DNA of 64,000 nucleotides, taken from NCBI GenBank assembly GCA_019744775.1, contig JAIETZ010000001.1, positions 248,001-312,000 on the forward strand, written 5' to 3'. Origin of the DNA: Candidatus Obscuribacterales bacterium (GTDB lineage: Bacteria; Cyanobacteriota; Vampirovibrionia; Obscuribacterales; Obscuribacteraceae). Under the pieces are notes generated by a model. It saw nothing but the letters and a program-made list of their open reading frames with translations, searched no databases and was not told where the DNA came from. The translations under genes and the position numbers were made by a program. This document shows, piece by piece, positions 23,966 to 33,398 of this stretch (its first letter is position 1; each line of letters opens with the position of its first letter).

Positions 23966-26848
23966 ATGGTAAGCAAGGAAAGGGGCAATACTCTCGCCTT
24001 GGTTGTGGCCGCAATCGGCATAACCATTGTCCTCATAGGTTTTGTTGTCCTCACCTACAACCAATTTTTCAGCGCTCACAAAGAAGCGGTCACCGCAATT
24101 GATTCAGCGGCACTGCAGGCGGCCAAGGACATGTCGCGCATCACTGTCGACAGTCCGTTAGGCAAGATTGCCCTTGTCGATGATCCGGCTCCGTCTAGGG
24201 GCAATAAATATCCTGTTACAGGCGTCAATACCTTGGTGGCAACCTTGCGTCTGGATGCGCTGATCGCCACGCAACTGGAAAACAAAACAATGCTCTTTTT
24301 GGTCAACGAAGATGCCAAAAGAGCAGTTCCTGTTTTGAAAGAATTGAAACAACGCATTGAAGCATCAAAGCGAGGAGAAGATTCAGCTTTCGACAAAAAT
24401 GGCACAAGCATCAATATGCTTGCCGGTGCGCAATCTGTCTACAACAATAATGCCTTGCGTGCCGGACTCAAACGAACTGCCGGCGGCATCACACAAGTTA
24501 GTTTGCTCATTGGTTCACTGAGCCAAGGCTCAAGCAACACAAACGTTCCCACGCCATCGCAACCAGGAGCTTCAGTCAACGATCCGGGCATCACCGGGGC
24601 AAATTCCTTTATCAACAACAACACTCGTTTTTATAAAGCCGACACAGACATTGCAATTCCAGGACTGCCCTCTCAAAATGTCCGCTTTTTAAATTTGGCC
24701 GAACAAGTATCGTTAGTGGACAATACGCAGTTTCAAGGCAGCAACAACACTCAAGCTAACGACTTAGCTTCCGCCATTGCCGGACTGCCTACCTGTGTTC
24801 AGGCAAGTGCGGGTGAAACTATACGACCAATTGAAAGCAAAGCCGGCGAGTCGCAAACCTTACAAGTGATTGCTACAGCAATTGTCGGCGGGCAGCGAAT
24901 GTCTTCTCAAACCGGCACACTTGCCGTCAGTTTCCCGCAAGGTTTTCCGGCAAATCCGACTGGCACCAAAGGTGATTCAACACCCCTTACATTTAATAGC
25001 GTCAAATCAATGATGAATGCCGCTCAATTTACCAACCCTGATACTGCCACACCAACAGTCACAGCGTCCGATGACGCAACCTGGAACGGCGGCTCCAAAG
25101 GAGTCTGGTTGGAAGCCAACGGCAATCATTTTCCTGCTTCCGGTTCCCTCAACAAACATCCTTTTAAAGGAATAAACGGGCGTGAATTTGATAATCCCAG
25201 CGTTGCTCTTTCGTTTATGGTTTATGACTGGCTGAGAAGTTTGCAATTGCGTCCGAATGCTAAATCCGTGGTCGATGCCTTAAGTTTCGACTTAAGAACA
25301 TATGCCAACGGCAGCGCCCAACCAAAATCATTTCCAATTAGTCGCGGCAGCGAATTATTTCCTGCTGCTTATGCTGCAGGAAATGATCAGGGCATTCTGA
25401 CGGCTCTTTTACGCCTGAATGACGACATGGGCGATCCTCGTGATCTGACGCGCTGGGATCAAGACGCTGCCGCTTATTCAAGACAGGAAGTGAGAATGTG
25501 GGGATATTTGCCGGCTGATTCAGTATTGCCTGCTGGTGCTTCTGTAGCACTTATTGCCAATGGCGATGTCACGACAACCGATGGCAATCCTGTTAAGGAT
25601 ATTACCGATTTCCAAACAGCAGTTCTAGTCACCAATAACTATGCTTACGAAACAAATATTGCCGTCACGCAAGCTTTAGCCAGACTGGCTAATCAACACT
25701 TGCATACAAGCATTGATGTGAATCATCCGGAGACCATGTCTGAATCGGACAAGAAAAAGCTCAATGGCCCGGACGGAGCAAAACTTGAGCAGTTCATAAG
25801 CAAAAATCATCCGGGCTTAGATTATGCCTGGCGCAATGCCGCGTATTGCATGCAAGTAACTGAAGGAATTAAGAACAACCTGAAGACACTTACAGGCGGT
25901 GGCGTTAAGAAACTAAGCAACTCACATTATGTAGTTATGGGCACCGACTTTTATCCGGCAGACAGACCGGCTAGTGAATCGCAAATTCTTGCCAATAAAG
26001 CCCCAACTGGACAAGACGGCAAAGCGCCATTTAGAGATTGGTGCGCGCCAATGACAAAACAAGCTGATGGTAACTATCACAGCCAACTGGTCTTTTTTAA
26101 ACGCACGGAAGCACCTGTAATTGGTGAAAGATCTCCGCATGACGGTTGGCTACCACCGGCTCTGGCGCAAGGAGCAATTCCAGCCAACAACATGCTGAAA
26201 TTTATGTTCCACTTGGGAGATCCGGGCAGTCCGCAGGCGTCGGTTGTCTTTTTACATCCAAGTCCAAATTCTCCGTTTGCTGATGTCCCGACAGGCAATA
26301 AGCAAACTGAATATCAGTGCACGCAGGCTATAAAGGTGCCGTCTACTTCCGATCCAAACGTCAAAGTAACCTGGCAGGTTCGTGCGCGCGATCAGCACAG
26401 CAATCATTATCCGGGGCAATCAAATCCATCAGGCCCACCTGATCCAAATTCAGCCGCCAAATATTTTACCGACTTCCCTGGGGCAAAAAATGTTGTTCGC
26501 CACAAAGAGTCTTGGATGCCTTCTGCATTTGCCGCCAATGGTTATAACGATCAGTGGTGCTCTCCTGATAATCAGCAAGGCTGCCAGGCTCTGGCTGCCG
26601 AATTTGCCGTAACCTGTCCTGTGGTGGAGAATCCGCCGCCTGGTGAAACCCCTGATCCAAAACCAAATCCACAACCAAAACCAAATCCGCCGGTCTGGTC
26701 GCCACCACCGCCACCGCCGTGCTGGGCCACGTCTTATTTTAGAGTCGAACCAGCCTTTGCCACACCAGGCACCATCTGGGCTCTGCTCTACACCTCGTGC
26801 CGTTATTACAACGGCTGCGGTCAACTTATAAATGCAACTCACTCATAG
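23966..26848 (+). CDS. large TadG-like surface protein (paralogue 1)
   Basis: A 960-residue protein. After a short basic N terminus, GNTLALVVAAIGITIVLIGF forms one membrane helix followed by AVTAIDSAALQAAKDM. This matches the TadE/TadG-like pilus-assembly N-terminal pattern (PF13400). The large extracytoplasmic part has no recognised domain. It ends in a Pro-rich stretch, then PPPPPPCWATSYFRVEPAFA and a Cys/Tyr-rich tail (SCRYYNGCGQLINATHS). I take the ATG at 23966, which has AAGGA 6 nt upstream; ATG 23948 is in frame. It is followed 26 nt later by a paralogue of almost the same length. It is probably surface-exposed, and the Cys pairs could form disulfides. Confidence 0.8.
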   Translation: MVSKERGNTLALVVAAIGITIVLIGFVVLTYNQFFSAHKEAVTAIDSAALQAAKDMSRITVDSPLGKIALVDDPAPSRGNKYPVTGVNTLVATLRLDALIATQLENKTMLFLVNEDAKRAVPVLKELKQRIEASKRGEDSAFDKNGTSINMLAGAQSVYNNNALRAGLKRTAGGITQVSLLIGSLSQGSSNTNVPTPSQPGASVNDPGITGANSFINNNTRFYKADTDIAIPGLPSQNVRFLNLAEQVSLVDNTQFQGSNNTQANDLASAIAGLPTCVQASAGETIRPIESKAGESQTLQVIATAIVGGQRMSSQTGTLAVSFPQGFPANPTGTKGDSTPLTFNSVKSMMNAAQFTNPDTATPTVTASDDATWNGGSKGVWLEANGNHFPASGSLNKHPFKGINGREFDNPSVALSFMVYDWLRSLQLRPNAKSVVDALSFDLRTYANGSAQPKSFPISRGSELFPAAYAAGNDQGILTALLRLNDDMGDPRDLTRWDQDAAAYSRQEVRMWGYLPADSVLPAGASVALIANGDVTTTDGNPVKDITDFQTAVLVTNNYAYETNIAVTQALARLANQHLHTSIDVNHPETMSESDKKKLNGPDGAKLEQFISKNHPGLDYAWRNAAYCMQVTEGIKNNLKTLTGGGVKKLSNSHYVVMGTDFYPADRPASESQILANKAPTGQDGKAPFRDWCAPMTKQADGNYHSQLVFFKRTEAPVIGERSPHDGWLPPALAQGAIPANNMLKFMFHLGDPGSPQASVVFLHPSPNSPFADVPTGNKQTEYQCTQAIKVPSTSDPNVKVTWQVRARDQHSNHYPGQSNPSGPPDPNSAAKYFTDFPGAKNVVRHKESWMPSAFAANGYNDQWCSPDNQQGCQALAAEFAVTCPVVENPPPGETPDPKPNPQPKPNPPVWSPPPPPPCWATSYFRVEPAFATPGTIWALLYTSCRYYNGCGQLINATHS

Positions 26849-26874
26849 TCCTATTTAAACAAGAGGAATCAATC

Positions 26875-29787
26875 ATGAAAGCTCAACATAGGAAGGAAGC
26901 CAAAGGAAATACTCTGGTCATGATGGTGACCTTATTTCTCTTTGTCACCTTCATGATCGGCATGGTGATGATGGTCTACAACCAGTATCTAGGTGGACAC
27001 AAGCAGGCAACTACTGCTATTGACGCAGCCGCCTTGCAAGCCGCCAAAGATATGACGCTCATTACCGTCGATGGCCCGCTTGGAAAAATAGGTCTTGTGG
27101 ATAATCCGGCGCCAACCGGCAATAAGTATCCAGTAATTGGCGTCAACACTCTAGTCGGAACATTACGTCTTGATGCCCTTATTGCCAGTCAATTAGGCAA
27201 CAAGAATATTTTGTATCTGGTGGCACAAGACAGCGCACGAGCAGTTACCGCAATCAATCAATTGCGCCAGCGCATTGAGCTTTCTCGCACCGGTCAAGCT
27301 GGTGCCTTTGACCGTGACGGCAATGCAGTAAATATCAAAAAAAACGCCCAGGATACTTATACTGCCAATGCAGTTAGATTAGGTAATAAAAAAAGTGGTG
27401 ATGCTTCAACGACTATTGATATTCAAATAGGAACAATGACAGTTGATTCAAGTACCGGACAAACAAATATACCTACGCCCAGTCAGCCTGGATCTGCAGC
27501 CACTGATGCTGACATCAATGGCTCCAATTCCTACATTGCCAACGGCATGCGCTTCTACAAACCAAACGTCAACATTGCCATGCCAGGACTAAGTGGTATG
27601 AATATTCGACTACTTTCACTGGCTGATTCAGTTTCTCTGATTGATAAAGCATATTTCAGCCAGGTAACAGGCGCAGGCTCAGGCACTGATCTGTCGACAG
27701 CAATGTCCCAATTGCCTTCATGCGTGCAAGTAACAGCTAACGAACAAGTAAACTCTATAGTATCGCCGGGTGGAACTCCTGTGAACAAAGCTGTTCAGGT
27801 GATTTCTACAGCCACGGCCGGCGGTCAGCGCATGACTGCAGCCACCGGCACACTCGCCGTTAGTTTCCCACAAGGATTTCCCGGCAATCCAGCAGCTGCA
27901 GCTAACGACAGCACACCACTTACTTTTAATAGCGTCAAATCAATTATGAACGCTGTGCAGTATTCCGACGCCAAGGCTGCAACACCAAGTGTCGATGCAA
28001 CAGATGAGTCACAGACTTGGAATGGCGGCGCCAAAGGTGTTTGGTTGAAAGCCAATGGAAGCAATTTCCCTTCATCGGGATCACTGGACAAACTCAACTT
28101 CAAAGGTCTGCCGGGAAGAGACTCCGACAATCCTAGCGTGTCTTTGTCGTTTATGGTTTATGACTGGTTGCGCAGTATGGGACTTCGACCAAATCCCAAG
28201 TCCGTTATCGATGCGTTGAGCTTTGATTTAAAGACTTACGTTAACGGCAACTCTCAACCGAAGTCATTTCCAATTACACAAGGAGCAAGTTATCTTGAAC
28301 CGGTCTATGCTCAAGAACAACAATTGCCGGGAATTCTAACGGCGATAATGGTGCTCAATGACGGCAACGGTGATCCGCGTGACTTAACTCGTTGGTCTCA
28401 AGATCCTTCTGCTTATTCCCGACAGGAAGTAAGAATGTGGGGTTATATACCGGCCGATCCTGTGTTGCCGACAGGAGCCTCTGTTGCTCTCATCACTCCT
28501 GAAGGAGATGTAAAAACAACAGACGGCAATCCAATTAAGGATTTGACGGATTTTGAAAATTCCCTATCTACAACCAACAACTTTGCTTTCGAGACCAACT
28601 TGGCAGTAGTAAAAGCTTTAGCCCAGTTGTGCAATCAAAATCTTGGCACAAATATCAGTATCGAACACCCCGAACAGATGTCCGATGGTGATAAGACCAA
28701 ATTGCAAGGGCCGGAAGGCGCCGCCTTCGCCAAGAAAATTGGTGAAAAATATCCAGGACTGGATAGCGCCTGGCGCAATGCTGCCTATTGCATGCAAGTA
28801 ACTGATTCCATTCAAAAGAATCTTAAGACATTGACAGGTGGCGGGGTGAAAAGAATAAGTTCTGATCACTTTGTAGTGATGGGCACCGATTTCTATCCAG
28901 CCATGCGTGCAGCAACCGAGAAAGAGGTTCTAGCAAGTTTGGCATCAACCGGACAAAACTCTAAGGCACCAGTGCGCAACTGGTGCGCACCGATGACCAA
29001 GGGCGCCGATGGCAATCTAGTAAGCCAATTGGTTTTTTACAAGCGCACGGATTCACCTGTAATCGGCAAAAGAGAAGGTCATCCTGGCTGGTTGCCACCG
29101 GCCCTTGCCCAAGGTTCGATACCGGCAAACAACATGCTTAAATTCATGTTCCACTTGGGCGATCCCAACACACCACAAGCCTCAGTTGTGATCTTACATC
29201 CGAGTCCTACTTCACCGTTTTCCAATGTGCCGACAGGCAACAAGCAAGCGGAATACCAGTGCACCCAAGCTATAAAAGTCAAATCAACTTCTGATCCAAA
29301 CGTAGAAGTAATTTGGCAAGCGCGGGCCAGAGACCAGCACTGCAATCACTACGAACAAGGTGGAGCAAATGATACCAGTGCACCAAATCCCAACTCGGCA
29401 GCGAAGCACTTCACCGCCTATCAGTTACCTGAACACAGGAAGGAAGGATTCTCCTTAATTCCGCCTGCTATGGCAGGACCAAATTACAGCGATCAATGGT
29501 GTGCGCCGGATAACACACAAGGCTGTCAGGCACTCGCATCCGAGTGGGCCATGACTTGCCCCGTGGTTCAAAAGCCACCACCGCCGCCATCACCCACACC
29601 GCCACCGGCACCGCCTGTCTATTACCCACCGCCGTGGTCACCACCACCACCGCCACCATGCTGGACGACCAGTTACTTTAGGGTTGAGCCACCATGGGCA
29701 GCGCCGGGCACCATCTATGCTCTGCTCTACGTATCATGCCGTTATTACAACGGCTGCGGACAACTCATCAACGCCACACACTCCTAG
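26875..29787 (+). CDS. large TadG-like surface protein (paralogue 2)
   Basis: A 970-residue protein, co-linear with paralogue 1 throughout: the same TadG-like N-terminal helix (GNTLVMMVTLFLFVTFMIGM, TTAIDAAALQAAKDM), long blocks such as KYPVIGVNTLVGTLRLDALIA and SFMVYDWLRSM, and the same Pro-rich plus Cys/Tyr tail ending SCRYYNGCGQLINATHS. The ORF extends 26 codons upstream into paralogue 1, but the ATG at 26875 has AGAGGA in front. The two copies are one transcription unit. Identity is especially high at the C terminus, which may be an anchor, secretion or assembly signal. Downstream is an inverted repeat, then an M23-like gene. Confidence 0.82.
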   Translation: MKAQHRKEAKGNTLVMMVTLFLFVTFMIGMVMMVYNQYLGGHKQATTAIDAAALQAAKDMTLITVDGPLGKIGLVDNPAPTGNKYPVIGVNTLVGTLRLDALIASQLGNKNILYLVAQDSARAVTAINQLRQRIELSRTGQAGAFDRDGNAVNIKKNAQDTYTANAVRLGNKKSGDASTTIDIQIGTMTVDSSTGQTNIPTPSQPGSAATDADINGSNSYIANGMRFYKPNVNIAMPGLSGMNIRLLSLADSVSLIDKAYFSQVTGAGSGTDLSTAMSQLPSCVQVTANEQVNSIVSPGGTPVNKAVQVISTATAGGQRMTAATGTLAVSFPQGFPGNPAAAANDSTPLTFNSVKSIMNAVQYSDAKAATPSVDATDESQTWNGGAKGVWLKANGSNFPSSGSLDKLNFKGLPGRDSDNPSVSLSFMVYDWLRSMGLRPNPKSVIDALSFDLKTYVNGNSQPKSFPITQGASYLEPVYAQEQQLPGILTAIMVLNDGNGDPRDLTRWSQDPSAYSRQEVRMWGYIPADPVLPTGASVALITPEGDVKTTDGNPIKDLTDFENSLSTTNNFAFETNLAVVKALAQLCNQNLGTNISIEHPEQMSDGDKTKLQGPEGAAFAKKIGEKYPGLDSAWRNAAYCMQVTDSIQKNLKTLTGGGVKRISSDHFVVMGTDFYPAMRAATEKEVLASLASTGQNSKAPVRNWCAPMTKGADGNLVSQLVFYKRTDSPVIGKREGHPGWLPPALAQGSIPANNMLKFMFHLGDPNTPQASVVILHPSPTSPFSNVPTGNKQAEYQCTQAIKVKSTSDPNVEVIWQARARDQHCNHYEQGGANDTSAPNPNSAAKHFTAYQLPEHRKEGFSLIPPAMAGPNYSDQWCAPDNTQGCQALASEWAMTCPVVQKPPPPPSPTPPPAPPVYYPPPWSPPPPPPCWTTSYFRVEPPWAAPGTIYALLYVSCRYYNGCGQLINATHS

Positions 29788-29815
29788 AACACACTAATAG
29801 GTAGGTTGTCCACAC

Positions 29816-29852
29816 GAAACACATTGACGTGAAACCCATGTCAATGTGTTTC
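29816..29852 (+). terminator. inverted repeat after TadG-like pair
   Basis: A 13-bp perfect inverted repeat (GAAACACATTGAC / GTCAATGTGTTTC) with an 11-nt loop lies 28 nt past the second TadG-like gene and just upstream of the M23-like gene. A short T-rich stretch follows. It probably ends the TadG-like transcript. Confidence 0.6.
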
Positions 29853-29880
29853 AATTTGCACAGGTAAAGAGGAGTCGGTC

Positions 29881-31068
29881 ATGTTCGGTCAACAAAGCAA
29901 TAGAAACGCCGCCACTGCCATAGCCACAACTTTTTTCTTGGCGGCACTTCAATCACCTATAAACGCCGCAGTAAATCCAGCAACAGAACCGGCCAACTGG
30001 ACGCCTATTCTCATGAAATCTGTTACACCACCAAGACCCTTTGTCGGCATCGACGGGCTAACCAATCTTGTTTATGAAGTTGTTCTGACAAATTTTGGCC
30101 GTCAACCTGTAAAACTAATTGAAATTCAAGCTCTAGATAAAAACGGACAGGTTCTGCTTAGCCTGTCCAAGCAAAAGCTAGCTGACAATCTCACAGAAGT
30201 CGGCAAAACAGAGTCAGCCGATACTCTCTTGCAACCAGGTGAAACAGGTATTGCCTGGATGAACATTTCCTTTCCGGCAGGCACGTCATTACCGTCGGAT
30301 ATTCGCCATAAAGTAACTTACAAAACTTTCAATGAGAGAGAAGAGAAAAGCGATGTCGGTGCCCTCACATCAATTGATACCAAGAAACCAATTCGTATAG
30401 GTCCGCCATTAAAAGGCAGTGGCTGGATAGCTAATAACTGCTATGACGGAATTCCTCACAGACGTGCGTTATTTCCAGTAAGCAATGATCTCTACAGCTC
30501 GCAGCGCTATGCCATTGACTGGACCAAGCTTAATACGCAAGGTCAAGCTCTTACAGGCAATCCACTGAAAGTAAATTCCTACCCTGCTTATGATGAACCG
30601 ATTATTGCTGTTGCTGATGGCACCATACTAGGTGTCGTCAATGAATTTCCCGATCAAGTACCTGGTACGGCTTCTAAAAACAAGTTCTATCCAGGCGGCA
30701 ACACAATAATCATGTCCTTACCGGAAGAAGGCGCATTTGCCTTTTACGCCCACATCAAACCTGGAACGATAGCGGTAAAGGAAGGCGACAAGGTAACGCG
30801 CGGCCAAGTAATTGGTCACGTCGGCAATGTCGGTAACTCATCTGAACCGCACTTACATTTCCACGTTACAGACAAACCAACAATTTTTGCCGCCAACAGC
30901 ATTCCCTATGCAATCGACAATTTCACCGTCGAGGGCAAAATTGACGAGCACAAATTTGATCAAGAAAAACTGAGCAGAAAAAAGGTCACCCTGGAAAAAC
31001 CGAGCTACGTTGGACCTCATCAGGGACAAATGCCTAAGGAAGGTTCAGTAATTACTTTCGGCCAATAA
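29881..31068 (+). CDS. exported M23-like peptidase (variant zinc site)
   Basis: A 395-residue protein with a signal peptide ending near SPINAAV and an Ig-like beta domain (about 40-170). The C-terminal M23 (LytM-like) domain has NSYPAYDEPIIAVADGTILGVV, YAHIKPGTIAVKEGDKVTRGQVIGHVG and PHLHFHV. Catalytic and zinc residues H291, H326 and H328 are present, and D213 (QRYAIDW) matches the second ligand. The usual His four residues before that Asp is Arg209, so the first zinc ligand is non-canonical; His193 might substitute. Such enzymes cut peptide cross-bridges in murein. It is preceded by TadG-like surface proteins on the same strand but separated from them by a hairpin. Confidence 0.82.
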   Translation: MFGQQSNRNAATAIATTFFLAALQSPINAAVNPATEPANWTPILMKSVTPPRPFVGIDGLTNLVYEVVLTNFGRQPVKLIEIQALDKNGQVLLSLSKQKLADNLTEVGKTESADTLLQPGETGIAWMNISFPAGTSLPSDIRHKVTYKTFNEREEKSDVGALTSIDTKKPIRIGPPLKGSGWIANNCYDGIPHRRALFPVSNDLYSSQRYAIDWTKLNTQGQALTGNPLKVNSYPAYDEPIIAVADGTILGVVNEFPDQVPGTASKNKFYPGGNTIIMSLPEEGAFAFYAHIKPGTIAVKEGDKVTRGQVIGHVGNVGNSSEPHLHFHVTDKPTIFAANSIPYAIDNFTVEGKIDEHKFDQEKLSRKKVTLEKPSYVGPHQGQMPKEGSVITFGQ

Positions 31069-31073
31069 AAAAT

Positions 31074-31146
31074 TGGGCAGTGCGGGATTCGAACCCACGA
31101 CCCCCACTATGTCAAAGTGGTGCGCTACCAACTGCGCCAACTGCCC
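31074..31146 (-). tRNA. tRNA-Val(GAC)
   Basis: Read on the minus strand, a 7-bp acceptor stem (GGGCAGT/ACTGCCC), D arm, anticodon stem CCACT/AGTGG with loop TTGACAT (anticodon GAC), and T arm with GGTTCGAATCC give a complete cloverleaf. The discriminator is A, as expected for valine. The 3' CCA is not encoded. A T-run follows. Confidence 0.95.
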
Positions 31147-31149
31147 TTT

Positions 31150-31250
31150 TTGTAACGCTCCGGTTTCGCTATCGCTACGCCGCGCATTGCTCATCGCCAC
31201 GCTTGCTTCGCTTCTCGCCGTGCTTGCCTATTCTAGCGCGTCTTTCGGCA
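31150..31250. repeat. GC-rich intergenic repeat, copy 3
   Basis: This lies between the two tRNA genes. It starts AACGCTCCGGTTTCGC and contains TGCTCATCGC and CTTGCTTCGCTTC, the same end motifs as the copy at 13885. It looks like a mobile or recombinogenic intergenic repeat rather than a gene. Confidence 0.5.
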
Positions 31251-31296
31251 ATTTGTGCCGGCAGGGACGCCCGAGCCTCTTGACAAGGGGAAAATT

Positions 31297-31368
<72 letters not shown>

Positions 31369-31495
31369 ATGGCCCCTTACAAGTAGGCTAAGAGCAATCC
31401 TATTAGGTAGAGCATTTGTTTGTCAACGAAGCCATGAAGTATCCTAAATGACGCTAAGCTAATGCTGGCAGTCCTGCGAGGATTTGACGACGTTC

Positions 31496-32494
31496 ATGAT
31501 TATCAAAAGACTGCTGAGCGCCATTCCGCTACTCCTAATACTGTCGCTCTTTTGTTTTGCCATTGTCAGACAAATTCCAGGCGATCCTGTCGATGTTCTT
31601 TTAGGAAATAGCCAGAAAGACATACCGGCCGAAGAGTTAACTTCCCTGAGAAAAGAATTTGGTTTGGATGAGCCTTGGCCCAAACAGTATTTTGTCTGGC
31701 TGGGTGGCTTTGTCGGCAAAGGCGAACTTGGTCGCTCTTATCGAGATGGCAAACCCGTTCTAACAGTTATCGGCGAACGTATTGGTCCAACAGCGGCGCT
31801 GACAGGCACCGCCCTTATCTTCACCTTTGTTGGCGGCATTGCATTTGGATTATTCATGAGTTATTTGTCCGTTCTGAAATTTCAACTGCCTTGTCGCGTG
31901 GCCTACCTAGCCACACTATTAGTTTATTCAACACCAAGTTTTTACCTGGCTCTAATTGCTTTGTTCGTTTTTACTCAATGGACTCAAGCAGCTCCCGTTT
32001 TAGCTTTCAACAATCCCGGACAAGCTAATACTCCTTTTACGTTTTTAAGCCATGTCTGGTTGCCGGCACTAGTTCTTGCCATACGCCGAGGCGCCAAAGT
32101 AGCGCTTTTTATAAAATCGTCCATAACTGAAGAGTTATCCAAACAGTATGTAATTGCCGCGCTGAGCAAAGGCTTAAGCTATAAAGCAGTTATTATCAAA
32201 CACGTTTTCAAAAACAGTTTAATGCCGGTAATTAGCCTCTTGGGACTTTCATTGCCGTCACTCCTGGGTGGATCAGTGCTTGTTGAAACAATTTTTGCCT
32301 GGCCGGGGCTGGGCAGACTTACAGTTGAGGCGACATTTGGGCGGAATTATCCCGTCCTTGTGGCGCTGACTGTTATCTACGGCGTTTTGGTCGTGTTGGC
32401 TAATTTGCTGGCTGACATAATTTCTCAATCGGTCGATCCGCGTCTCAAGAATTCTCGACAAAGCGCCACCAGTAAAGCCTATGCAAAAAGTTGA
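31496..32494 (+). CDS. DppB-like peptide/nickel ABC transporter permease
   Basis: Inner-membrane permease of the oligopeptide/dipeptide ABC family (332 residues from ATG 31496; TTG 31484 is too close to the GAGGA). It has an N-terminal membrane helix and the DppB-type region VRQIPGDPVDVLLG, followed by FGLDEPWPKQYFVWLGGFVGKGELGRSY. Five further helices follow, and an EAA-like cytoplasmic loop near AALSKGLSYKAVIIKHVFKNSLMPV contacts the ATPase. The gene overlaps the DppC-like gene by 14 nt. No substrate-binding protein or ATPase is in the window, so the transporter is completed elsewhere or is unusual. Confidence 0.9.
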   Translation: MIIKRLLSAIPLLLILSLFCFAIVRQIPGDPVDVLLGNSQKDIPAEELTSLRKEFGLDEPWPKQYFVWLGGFVGKGELGRSYRDGKPVLTVIGERIGPTAALTGTALIFTFVGGIAFGLFMSYLSVLKFQLPCRVAYLATLLVYSTPSFYLALIALFVFTQWTQAAPVLAFNNPGQANTPFTFLSHVWLPALVLAIRRGAKVALFIKSSITEELSKQYVIAALSKGLSYKAVIIKHVFKNSLMPVISLLGLSLPSLLGGSVLVETIFAWPGLGRLTVEATFGRNYPVLVALTVIYGVLVVLANLLADIISQSVDPRLKNSRQSATSKAYAKS

Positions 32495-33398
32495 TATAAG
32501 CACCATATGCGGTATCGTCATTTTCCTGCTGCTAATCAGCATGGCCATTTTTGCGCCACTTATTGCTCCAATCACAGGTTCAATTAGTCCTTTAGCCATC
32601 AATCTGGCGGAGCGCAATCTGCCGCTTTTCAGCGCCGGACATTTTTTAGGCACGGATCATTTAGGCAGAGACGTGTTTTCACAAGCAGTATGGGGTGCTC
32701 GCGCTTCTTTATTTGTAGGCATTGCTGCAGCTTGTTTGGCTTCAGCATTCGGCAGTTTCTGGGGTGGACTGAGCGCACTTTTGGGCGGCAAAGTTGATTT
32801 AGTGATGATGCGTTTTGTCGATGGCATGCTGGCCGTTCCAGGCATTGTTCTAATTCTTTTATTTCAGTCCCTTATATCTACTCCCAATCTTGTCCGTGAC
32901 CTACCGCATCCAATTGCTCAACTATTACATGTGAGCAATTATAGTTATGGATATTTGCCCGTTGCTGTTGTAGTCATAATCATTGCTGCTACCAGCTGGT
33001 TGGAAGCAGCAAGACTAACAAGAGCGCAGGTATTATCCGTAATGAGTGAAGACTTCATAGAAGCAGCTACTGCCACCGGATTGGGACATGCACAAATGTT
33101 ATTTCACCATCTGATGCCCAACGCGGCAACGGTAATAGTTGCAGAAACAACACTTTTGGTATCGGATGCCGTACTGATGGAAGCCGGTCTTGGTTTTCTC
33201 GGTTTAGGACTTGGTCCGGACACACCAAGTTGGGGACACATGTTAGGCACAGCGCAAGCAGGGCTCATTGAAAGCAACTGGTGGTCTGCCAGTGTGCCGG
33301 GCCTTTTAATTGCCGCGCTTGTTCTATCCGTGAATCTAATCGGTCAAAAATCTACTGGTATTCGGAACCGGAAGGCAATTGCTCAACCTTCACTGTAA
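32481..33398 (+). CDS. DppC-like ABC transporter permease
   Basis: A 305-residue partner permease. An N-terminal helix leads into HFLGTDHLGRDVFSQAVWGARASLFVG, the family signature of DppC/OppC. The EAA-like loop is in DFIEAATATGLGHAQMLFHHLMPNAATVI, followed by ESNWWSASVPGLLIAALVLSVNLIG. With the overlapping DppB-like gene it would form the membrane channel. Its last 47 nt overlap the convergent HtrA-like gene, a large antisense overlap. Confidence 0.9.
   Translation: MQKVDISTICGIVIFLLLISMAIFAPLIAPITGSISPLAINLAERNLPLFSAGHFLGTDHLGRDVFSQAVWGARASLFVGIAAACLASAFGSFWGGLSALLGGKVDLVMMRFVDGMLAVPGIVLILLFQSLISTPNLVRDLPHPIAQLLHVSNYSYGYLPVAVVVIIIAATSWLEAARLTRAQVLSVMSEDFIEAATATGLGHAQMLFHHLMPNAATVIVAETTLLVSDAVLMEAGLGFLGLGLGPDTPSWGHMLGTAQAGLIESNWWSASVPGLLIAALVLSVNLIGQKSTGIRNRKAIAQPSL

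Noticed and set aside
24076-29659. Many antisense ORFs opposite the TadG-like genes
   Set aside because: Long coding frames of low-stop codon usage create them. None has an RBS or conserved motif, and the plus-strand frames are clearly real.
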